Assembly: GCA_934045075.1 (NCBI GenBank)
Contig: OW203725.1
Coordinates: 16,490,269-16,554,268 of the forward strand
Length of the DNA: 64,000 bases
Direction of reading: 5' to 3'
From: Yponomeuta sedellus
Lineage: Eukaryota; Arthropoda; Insecta; Lepidoptera; Yponomeutidae
The notes below the pieces were generated by a model that did no database searches, was not told where the DNA came from, and saw only the letters and a program-made list of their open reading frames with translations. Shown in pieces: positions 18,401 to 26,683 of the stretch. The position numbers were made by a program, and so were the translations under genes. Position 1 is the first letter of the stretch; every line of letters begins with the position of its first letter.

Positions 18401-18756
18401 TATCTAGGCAAGTATGTGCCGTTGATATTTACGCACACTAATAACATCAACTAATAACATTACTCGGGATATGATTATAACCCTGAATATTTATATAATT
18501 TTACTGTAAGACACACAGGATTTACCTCGAAAACGTGCAATTCCTGAAACAAAGTTATTTAGAACATTCGAGTTTGTGAAACACCTTGTACGTTTTCACG
18601 GCTTTCAAGCCCAGATTTCAGCATATTTGTGTGGTTTTAGTAGAGCGATGATTTACCGGACACTGCAATATTGGTAGAGCCCACAAAACACAATTTTAAT
18701 AAAATTGTTGGGGACCTGATATTTCGAAAAATATAAATGTGGGAAAACATTCATAG
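18400..18756. other. No gene recognised
   Basis: AT-rich intergenic sequence with no supported feature. It ends at the target site of the next insertion. Confidence 0.35.
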
Positions 18757-18769
18757 ATCAAAATATATT

Positions 18770-18971
18770 TAAAAACCTATTTAGAGGCTAAAAATTTCAC
18801 CCATGCCGGGATTCGAACCCGCAACCTCTGGCTATCCGTACCAGCGCTCTACCAATTGAGCCAATGGGCGACTCACGGCATCAGTGAAATTTCGAACCTC
18901 TTTACAATATTCTCAGTATTACGTACATTAGTATTAGCACGGGTTAGTGCATTAAAAATAAAAATAGTGTA
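18770..18971. mobile_element. Family T element with 13-bp TSD
   Basis: The 202-bp insert is flanked by ATCAAAATATATT at 18757-18769 and 18972-18984. It starts TAAAAACCTATTTAGAGGC, carries a minus-strand tRNA-like body (GGATTCGAACCCGCAACC, CTCTACCAATTGAGCC), then switches at about 18930 to a plus-strand tail (TTAGCACGGGTTAGTGC, ATTAAAAATAAAAATAG). The direction change before the tail is the same geometry as at 13005, 20714 and 57291. Confidence 0.88.
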
Positions 18972-18984
18972 ATCAAAATATATT

Positions 18985-19590
18985 GTAAAGCGCAAATTGT
19001 GATGTTTAAAAATTTACGCATCGTATAGGTATGTTTACGCTGCATGTGCGACCTTACCATCTGAACAAGAAAGAGACGAGTCGCGGCTGAGTCAGCCATG
19101 TTAAAACAAATGTCGCGGTTGCGTGAGTCGCAATACCGTGAGCGGAAGGTAGACAAGAAATTGCCCCATACTTCGGACGTAGAGGATACGAATGGGACGG
19201 CCGCGCAAGCATGTCCATTCTCGCGCGAGAAAAAGCGCATCATATAAGCGATCGACAAGTAATCACTCTTCCAATTTTACCCGAAAAGAAGAGAAGTATG
19301 TAAGCATGAAAATATCAATATTTCATCGACTTTACCACGTTTCCAAGCATACAAATGCAGCGCTCACTCCTCGGCAAAACAAGTGAATGTCATAAAAAAT
19401 AGTGCTATAATCCCTCTCGGAACATACCTGCTGGCGACAGCTGGATTATGCGCCGGTATCGCGCTGCTATGACACTCGCTTTTCCAATAAATAATATATT
19501 TTGCACTTTATGACTATGAAGAGCGTTGCAATAACGTTTTGGCTCTTTGTAGGGTTTCGGAGACAAAAAGGAACCTTTATAGTTTTACCA
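18985..19590. other. Low-repeat stretch, no gene recognised
   Basis: 19060-19260 is more GC-rich, with open frames on both strands (minus 18944-19258, plus 19192-19386). The translations are basic and low in hydrophobic residues and carry no domain I recognise. Confidence 0.3.
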
Positions 19591-19640
19591 TGTCCGTCCG
19601 TCAGTCCGTCCATCCGTCTGCCGGTCTGTCTGTCTTTCTA
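19588..19640. repeat. (CCGT)n / (CTGT)n microsatellite
   Basis: An irregular run of CCGTCCGTCAGTCCGTCC and CTGTCTGTC words sits just upstream of a tRNA-derived SINE. Confidence 0.7.
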
Positions 19641-19659
19641 TCCGCAGTTTAGCTCAGAG

Positions 19660-19905
19660 ACGAAGAGCGGTGGTAGCGGTGCGGTGCAGAACGCCGGCTT
19701 CTCAATCGGGAGGTCGTGGGTTCGAACCCCGGCATGTACCAATGACTTTTTTTTCTAAGTTATGTACATTTGTGAAATTATAGTAGCAATACTACTCGCT
19801 GACGGTGAAGGAAAACATCTTAAGAAAACCCTAGTGTCTGAGGTGTTAGCGTACCTCAGCGCTTGCTACGTACAATGGCCCAACTATGAGGCTAAATGCG
19901 GAATT
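19660..19905 (+). mobile_element. tRNA-derived SINE, family C
   Basis: A tRNA-like head: GGTGGTAGCGGTGCGGTGC (A-box side), an anticodon-arm-like segment, GTGGGTTCGAACCCCGGCA (B box). The body is ATGTACATTTGTGAAATTAT, GGTGAAGGAAAACATCTTAA, GTCTGAGGTGTTAGCGTACC. Relatives are at 7040 (plus), 23690 (minus) and 44945 (minus). Confidence 0.75.
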
Positions 19906-20701
19906 CTCAGGTCTAACTAACTAGCTCAGAGACGATCAATACAAAGCTGAAAATTGGCCTAAGTATTAATCATGCCAACAAAACGGTTGAATAAAAACTA
20001 CTTATCGTCCTTTGATCTAAATAAGAGATACTTTTTTATTCTCTTAGTATGGGGTATCGTTAAATTGGCTGTTTATAAGTATTGTAGGTGTAGAGCCTAT
20101 ATTTACGATACTATCGGCGTACAATATCGTAGCTTATTTACAGAAAACATGAATTTGTACCTTTATTTTATACTTACTTATGAAAGCGGATGTACTATTC
20201 GAGTTTTCTGTATGCTGCAATTTAGCGATTCCACATAGTCATTTATTTATCTTTAGTATCACCAGTAATAAATGTTTAAATTAAACTCTTTTTTCGCTTA
20301 AAAATCTAGAAAAGGCCACGACAGATTAAAAATACAAAAAATCCACCCTATCATTTTGACATCTGTAATGAAGCCCAATAAGCCGTTTTCAGCTCAAATT
20401 CACAAGGCGATTAATAGATGGCACTGACAGCCGTGGCCATAGAAAAACCGGGATACGGCTGTCAAAATTAATCAAAATTAAAAGTTTGACAGACCTGTCC
20501 CTGTTCCTGTATGCACGCCTATAAACGTTTCTTTAAATGAATAAGATCACAGATTAAAATGAATCCCAAATATTGTCACTATAATAGCTATAACTGTCAC
20601 CTTAATGTGGTTGTTCAGCGAAAGAGTCAAGAGCTGAGGTCAACAGTGACACGTTGACTTTGGGTTGTATCAGTTGAAACCAACGTAAAAGTTTTATCAA
20701 C
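19906..20701. other. No gene recognised
   Basis: AT-rich. An 88-codon frame at 19972-20238 is Tyr/Phe-rich and looks like chance translation of AT-rich DNA. Confidence 0.35.
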
Positions 20702-20713
20702 AAGTTTTATATC

Positions 20714-22265
20714 TTTTAAAAACCTATTTATAGGCTAAAAATTTCACCCATGCCGGGATTCGAACCCGCAACCTCTGGCTATCCGTACCAGCGCTCTACC
20801 AATTGAGCCAATGGGCGACTCACGGCATCAGTGAAATTTCGAACCTCTTTACAATATTCTCTGTATTACGTACAGGCAGCGACATCTGACTTAAGCAAAT
20901 TGCATTACTTACAGCCCCGACTACCTACTTTGCAGTTAGGTTTAACATCGGAACGATATCACTGTACCCACATGATTACACTATTTTTATTTTTAATGCA
21001 CTAACCCGTGCTAAGGAACAAATTTAAAAACCTATTTAGAGGCTAAAAATTTCACCCATGCCGGGATTCGAACCCGCAACCTCTGGCTATCCGTACCAGC
21101 GCTCTACCAATTGAGCCAATGGGCGACTCACGGCATCAGTGAAATTTCGAACCTCTTTACAATATTCTCTGTATTACGTACAGGCAGCGACATCTGACTT
21201 AAGCAAATTGCATTACTTACAGCCCCGACTACCTACTTTGCAGTTAGGTTTAACATCGGAACGATATCACTGTACCCACATGATTACACTATTTTTATTT
21301 TTAATGCACTAACCCGTGCTAAGGAACAAATTTAAAAACCTATTTAGAGGCTAAAAATTTCACCCATGCCGGGATTCGAACCCGCAACCTCTGGCTATCC
21401 GTACCAGCGCTCTACCAATTGAGCCAATGGGCGACTCACGGCATCAGTGAAATTTCGAACCTCTTTACAATATTCTCTGTATTACGTATAGGCAGCGACA
21501 TCTGACTTAAGCAAATTGCATTACTTACAGCCCCGACTACCTACTTTGCAGTTAGGTTTAACATCGGAACGATATCACTGTACCCACATGATTACACTAT
21601 TTTTATTTTTAATGCACTAACCCGTGCTAAGGAACAAATTTAAAAACCTATTTAGAGGCTAAAAATTTCACCCATGCCGGGATTCGAACCCGCAACCTCT
21701 GGGTAGTCGGGGCTGTAAGTAATGCAATTTGCTTAAGTCAGATGTCGCTGCCTGTACGTAATACAGAGAATATTGTAAAGAGGTTCGAAATTTCACTGAT
21801 GCCGTGAGTCGCCCATTGGCTCAATTGGTAGAGCGCTGGTACGGATAGCCAGAGGTTGCGGGTTCGAATCCCGGCATGGGTGAAATTTTTAGCCTCTAAA
21901 TAGGTTTTTAAATTTGTTCCTTAGCACGGGTTAGTGCATTAAAAATAAAAATAGTGTAATCATGAGGGTACAGTGATATCGTTCCGATGTTAAACCTAAC
22001 TGCAAAGTAGGTAGTCGGGGCTGTAAGTAATGCAATTTGCTTAAGTCAGATGTCGCTGCCTGTACGTAATACAGAGAATATTGTAAAGAGGTTCGAAATT
22101 TCACTGATGCCGTGAGTCGCCCATTGGCTCAATTGGTAGAGCGCTGGTACGGATAGCCAGAGGTTGCGGGTTCGAATCCCGGCATGGGTGAAATTTTTAG
22201 CCTCTAAATAGGTTTTTAAATTTGTTCCTCAGCACGGGTTAGTGCATTAAAAATAAAAATAGTGT
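20714..22265. mobile_element. Family T concatemer: 308-bp units in inverted blocks, 12-bp TSD
   Basis: The insert is flanked by AAGTTTTATATC at 20702-20713 and 22266-22277. Minus-oriented units start at 20716, 21024, 21332 and 21640 (exact 308-bp spacing, nearly identical). The fourth breaks off at about 21702 inside the tRNA-like part. The array then switches to plus orientation: a partial unit ending near 21911, a full 308-bp unit, and the closing tail at 22220-22265. Each unit has a tRNA-like body (A box GGCTCAATTGGTAGAG, B box GGTTCGAATCC on the sense strand), the tail and a 130-bp unique part. No protein is encoded. One pair of duplicated target bases around the whole array implies that it arrived as one insertion or expanded after insertion. 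Confidence 0.88.
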
Positions 22266-22373
22266 AAGTTTTATATCATTAAAATACTTTTTCTCAATCT
22301 GAGTGTAAAATTAATGCGAAACAATATTTTTATGAGGATTGTCCTGTCATGGCGCCTTTGGATCACAAAATAT

Positions 22374-22434
22374 AAAGATAAGATAAAATAAGAATATTCT
22401 TAATGTACAGTTAAGAATATTCTTATCTTATCTT
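22374..22434. repeat. Perfect-arm palindrome of a LINE-type tail
   Basis: AAGATAAGATAAAATAAGAA.. and ..TTCTTATCTTATCTT are inverted around TGTACAGT, each arm also containing GAATATTCTTAA. The arm sequence equals the LINE tail seen at 15540-15562, so two tails meet tail to tail. Confidence 0.7.
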
Positions 22435-22855
22435 ACCAGGAAAAAACAAACAAAAATTATTACAAAGATACGTAAATAATTTCTTCGAAACAACCTACGA
22501 TGGAAAGTTGCTAAAGGAAAAGTGAGACGGGTAGTTGGTGCAAATACGAATATTATAAAAAAAATTAGAAAAGTCTCACATATTGTCAGGATTTGTCTCA
22601 TCGACAAACGGGGTTAGAGTCAAATATCGCAACCAGCCAGTAATATTAATATATAAAAAGTTTTATCAAGGAGTTCAACTTTATACGACGGAGCAAGGAG
22701 GTAGCATTATCTCGTTAACAACACGTTCACTTCAGTTATATATTCCATGCGTGCGGTGCAATCTTGCAGAAGGCACATTATGCTTCAGATACAATCGAAG
22801 ACTACACTAATACGCTAGTCCAGAGAGACAGAGCCAAAGTAATATTGTAACACCT
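22435..22855. other. No gene recognised
   Basis: The 75-codon frame at 22583-22810 has no domain; otherwise AT-rich. Confidence 0.35.
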
Positions 22856-22860
22856 TGACG

Positions 22861-23085
22861 GCCTCTGTGGCGCAGCGGCCGTCAAGGTCCCACCCGGAGG
22901 TCCCGGGTTCGATCCCCGGCTGGGGACAAAAAAAACCCACAGGTCTTGGATGTTCACATGTTTGTGATGTCGTTGTTTCTGGTTCCCACGACACAGTGTA
23001 TCCTAGTGTGGGGCCAGAAGCAATGTATGTGCTTGTATGTGAATGTTATGTTGTGTTTGTATGTGCAATGAATAAAATTTGTTCA
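22861..23085 (+). mobile_element. tRNA-derived SINE, family A, best copy
   Basis: The A-box-like TGTGGCGCAGCGG at 22867-22879 and B box GGGTTCGATCCCCGG at 22905-22919 sit at tRNA spacing. They are followed by an A-run, CAGGTCTTGGATGTTCACA, TGTGATGTCGTTGTTTCTGG, GGGGCCAGAAGCAATG and an ending GCAATGAATAAAATTTG. The pol III promoter is readable, so this copy could be transcribed. Its TSD was not resolved. Confidence 0.82.
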
Positions 23086-23689
23086 TATTTTGATTTAAAT
23101 TAACGAATGCTTAGTATTCTCCAGCGACTTCAACAATCTGATGCTGCGTAAGCAGTGATACTTCTTATTCGCAGTGCGTGAGCAGAAAATAGCTTCTTTG
23201 TATTGATAGAGTGCTGCGAGTATAAAATGGAGCAAATATGTCTTACAGGTAACTGGAGGGGCGCCAACAACCTGTGGCGGTGCTCATTTCAGCAATAAAC
23301 TGCTGTCTAAGATACCTATCCGTCTTTCAGATTTATTGATTACTGAACTTATTGGCTACCCTCTAGTGTCTTATTTTTCATCGAAGCGATGTTTCACCAA
23401 ATTTTGGTTGTTAAGGTCCGCGTACGTGTAACGCTACTATAACGCTATCGCTAACGTTTATAACGCTACTAACGTTTATATCTATCTAAATGAAAATTTA
23501 TTGCCATGTCTAGCAAAAACTGGGAAATGGTTTAAACACTTTGTTTTATTGACAATTTTTTTGTTTTGTTTGCTATTTTCACTATTTTAAATAACTTACG
23601 ATTCTTGTAAATTGAACGGGCTACGTTAGAACCGTAACGATTTTGAAACGTCGGTAATTAATGATAACATTATCTGACAAACTGTGATA
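23086..23689. other. No gene recognised
   Basis: Positions 23435-23480 repeat the phrase AACGCTA(T/C)(T/A)AACG several times. Otherwise AT-rich and noncoding. Confidence 0.35.
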
Positions 23690-24078
23690 TTGGCCTCTGC
23701 ATCTATGTAATGAGATGATTTTACAGCGTCCAGTGGCATCTTCACTCACACTAGATGGGTGAAGGGACCACTCGGATGGTGTAGGTCCTGGGACATGGTT
23801 TTAGATGGTGTAGGCTGGCCCACCACCTATATCATCCTGATAGCTTAGTCGGCCTAGCTCACAGGAAAGACTAGTCAATACGTGCGGATCCAACCAAGGC
23901 GCGGGTTTCCTCATGATGTTTTCCTTCATGTTAGCGTGTGGTATTGCGACTAAAAATTCGCAAATGTACGTAACTTTGAAATTAAACAAAGTCATTGGCA
24001 CATGCCCGCATTGGGGATCGAACCTGGGTCTCTCGCTTGCGAGTCCATTGTTCTACCCACTGAGCTACCACCGCAATA
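23690..24078 (-). mobile_element. tRNA-derived SINE, family C, minus strand
   Basis: On the minus strand: AGCTCAGTGGGTAGAACAATGG (A-box side) and CCCAGGTTCGATCCCCAATG (B box) near 24010-24075. They are followed by a body with the ACGTACATTTGCGAATTTTT and GAAGGAAAACATCATGAGGA blocks shared with 19660 and 7040. Confidence 0.75.
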
Positions 24079-24383
24079 TTTTATGTACAAAACACTGACA
24101 CAAAATTTCTTACTAATGCTGTTTTCCCGAACACAGTCACTTGCTTCCTACAGCTGCTTAGTCATGGGGAATCCCTGTGCTACTCCGCTACGCTTCTCGG
24201 AAATGAGCTAATACGGAAATACCGGTGAAGTCTTTGTAAAACCGTCATTCAACAATCACAGGACATGTTAAAAAACAAGGCATTGCTGTCGCTGTAAAGA
24301 ACTTATGTAATTACTAGTTATTTCGCAAAATTACTGTCTTTCGCGAACTCAACTCTACGTGTCAATCTCAGACAGTCGTATTC

Positions 24384-24705
24384 TTAAGGCGTTTCGGAGC
24401 CCTAACTAGCGCCACCAATGGAAAAAAAATCATAACTTGTTTTATGGAATGTTTTTATCCAAAAGTGTAAAAGTATAGTAAGTAATCGATTTCCGCTAAA
24501 AACGGCCGTTTTTGGCGGAAAGTGATTAAAGCCCTTGGTTGTTGATTGTATGTTCTAGACTGTAAGTTCTAAAAATAGTGGTCACAGTTGTTAAGGTTTC
24601 TCAAGTTCACTTTAAAATAAAAACGTATTATAACACAAGTAATGATTTTGTTTCCATTGGCGGCGTTAGTTAGCACCCCCATGCATCTTAACGAACTTTC
24701 CAGAA
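24384..24705. mobile_element. Long-TIR MITE, copy 1
   Basis: The left arm CTAACTAGCGCCACCAATGG, then AAAATCATAACTTGTTTTAT, and the right arm (reverse complement CTAACTAACGCCGCCAATGG, then AAAATCATTACTTGTGTTAT) match over about 75 bp. The centre holds a near-perfect palindrome, TTTCCGCTAAAAACGG/CCGTTTTTGGCGGAAA, at 24490-24521. A related right half is at 43715-43815 and a terminal piece at 44415-44460. Confidence 0.75.
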
Positions 24706-24845
24706 CGTTAATTAATGACCCGTGCAACGGTGCAAACTTTTTACACCAGTTCTTATATTTCTTTCCATTCATTTTGAAATGAAAATTAAAGTAACATCAC
24801 CCATTCTACATTTCTTTTGGATTTTCACTTCTCACATTCTTTTGT

Positions 24846-24994
24846 TGCACTAACCCGTGCTGAGGACAATTTTATTATTTAGAGGCTAAAAATTCCGCCC
24901 ATGCCGGGACTGTTACGGTTACTGGTACGGTTAGCCAGAGGTCGCGGGTTCGAGTCCCGGCATGGGCGGAATTTTTAGCCTCTAAATAGGTTTT
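24846..24994. mobile_element. Family T element reduced to a perfect 34-bp-arm hairpin
   Basis: Arms 24878-24911 and 24953-24986 are exact inverted repeats carrying the tRNA 3' half and the AGCCTCTAAA sequence. The 41-base loop holds the B box (GGGTTCG). On the left is the inverted tail (GCACTAACCCGTGCTGAGG). It sits inside a dispersed repeat related to 660-760, which gives an approximate empty site. A TSD is weak (CATTCTTT/CATTTCTT). Confidence 0.8.
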
Positions 24995-25539
24995 CATTTC
25001 TTACTTCACCTTTTGATGAAACACTGCTAATGACAATTTTTACGTTGCGAATGAACTGTTTATGAGTTTCAAGATTCGTTCGAACCGGCAGCACACGTAT
25101 TCGCGCGCTCTGTAAAATCTAGTCTAAATAGTTGTCAAAACATTTCTTTGTGAGTGTATAGTGCAGTTTATTGGAAAGCTGGTCTGTGGCCCTATGTGGT
25201 AGTGAAAACCCAGTGTAAATCCAACTACCGGTTGTAAAGATACAAGCAATTATCCATAAGTGACCGTTAATAAGTTATTTTATCCCTGACCTACACCAAC
25301 TTCTACTGTGCACGAGCCGACATCGCGGAGCGCAACCGGAATTCCCCGACTGCTGAGGCCGGCGGGGTCATTGACACTGCTACGACGCTACGAGTGCTAC
25401 GACGCGGTCTCCGCACGCTCGGCGCTACTACGACAGTGCCTACGCGACTACGAGCTTGCGCATCTGCGGTACCTTAAACAGATCGTCCGGTCAGTTCGGA
25501 CTTATCAATTTGTTTACTGCTTGTCAATTTGCACGGAAG

Positions 25540-26649
25540 ATGCCGACTTTGGTGTGCGCCGCCTGCCCCAACCCTATAACTAATAAAAAATTTCTTAACT
25601 GCGCAGTCTGTCTTGACACCTACGATCTTCTTTGCGCCAATGTCTCCGATGAAAGCTTTAAGCTTATGTCTCGAGAAAATAAAGACTCCTGGACTTGCGA
25701 CATGTGCCGAAGCAAGCTTCCCAAGGGCAGTAACTCGAACACCCCGCTACGCCTACGTTCCGACAAAACATCACTGGAATCTTGCAGCAGCGACGTCTCG
25801 CACGTAACTACTCGAGCGAAAGCGAGCGGTCTCAGCATGAAACCTCAACCTGCCGCGTCTTCCCTCGTCGCGCAACCCATGCAAGATAACCAACTATGCG
25901 CACTTGTGCGTGCTGAGATTAAACGTGCCTTTGAATTGGAGCTGCCGAAAATTCTTAACAACTCGTTATCAACAAAACTTGCCCCTATTCAACTAGATTT
26001 AATTGAGATAACAAAATCGATTGGATTCTTGGATAAAAAATACGATGATATCCTGGCTCAGCTGAATTCAAGGGAATTAGAATTAAAAGATCTCAAAGCC
26101 TCAAATGCGCAGCTAAAATCAACTGTCAAAGACCTTTCTAGCCGTTTGTCAAACTTAGAACAGAATCTTCGTGAAGCTAACATAGAGATTCATGGTCTAC
26201 CTGAGTTTAAAACCGAAAACTTATCAAACACTATCATGCAAATCGGAAAAGTGATTTCTCAGCCCATACTGGATAGTGATATTATGTCCTGCTTTCGTGT
26301 TGCTAAACGTGACCATACGAGTAAGCGCCCGCGCACAGTGGTAGCTAAATTCCGAAGCGCTAGATGCCGTGATTCCATATTGGCTGCTGTCTCGAAATAC
26401 AATAAAGATAATCATCATGAGAAACTGAACACCAGCGGTATTGGCATTGGCGGAGAAAAATCACCAATATATATTGGTGAGCACTTGTCACCCGAGAAAA
26501 AATCGTTGCAGGCTGCAGCTAGAATAAAGGCTCGGGAATTATCATACAAGTTTGTGTGGGTGAGGAACGGCAAGATACATATGAGAAAAACGGAAGCCTC
26601 TCCAGCTATCCCCATCCATAACATGGACTGTCTTAATCGCTTAGAATAG
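25540..26649 (+). CDS. LINE ORF1 protein with PHD-like zinc finger and coiled coil
   Basis: 369 codons from the ATG at 25540. The open frame extends upstream to an ATG at 25456, but the Cys-rich domain starts right after the 25540 methionine, so I prefer it. Residues 6-56 form a PHD-like finger: C6, C9, C21, C24, C32, W51, C53, C56. The usual PHD histidine position appears to be Asp29. A Ser/Thr-rich linker is followed by a coiled coil (~165-240, LAQLNSRELELKDLKASNAQ with heptads) and an RNA-binding/C-terminal region (~240-360: NIEIHGLPEF, CFRVAKRDHTSKRPRTVVAK, YIGEHLSPEKKSLQAAARIK). Such ORF1 proteins coat LINE RNA; the role of the finger is not established. ORF2 starts 34-52 bp downstream. 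Confidence 0.8.
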   Translation: MPTLVCAACPNPITNKKFLNCAVCLDTYDLLCANVSDESFKLMSRENKDSWTCDMCRSKLPKGSNSNTPLRLRSDKTSLESCSSDVSHVTTRAKASGLSMKPQPAASSLVAQPMQDNQLCALVRAEIKRAFELELPKILNNSLSTKLAPIQLDLIEITKSIGFLDKKYDDILAQLNSRELELKDLKASNAQLKSTVKDLSSRLSNLEQNLREANIEIHGLPEFKTENLSNTIMQIGKVISQPILDSDIMSCFRVAKRDHTSKRPRTVVAKFRSARCRDSILAAVSKYNKDNHHEKLNTSGIGIGGEKSPIYIGEHLSPEKKSLQAAARIKARELSYKFVWVRNGKIHMRKTEASPAIPIHNMDCLNRLE

Positions 26650-26683
26650 TATATTACATTTACGTGTATTTTTTCCATGTTAA

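Noticed and set aside
21800..21890. Genuine tRNA gene in the 308-bp units
   Set aside because: The B box and stems look good, but the anticodon loop (ACGGATA) lacks U33, the acceptor/T-stem register is one base off, and the same body is repeated as part of a mobile unit.
20714..22265. CRISPR-like array
   Set aside because: Direct repeats are 308 bp with no short spacers and occur in both orientations; the host is eukaryotic.
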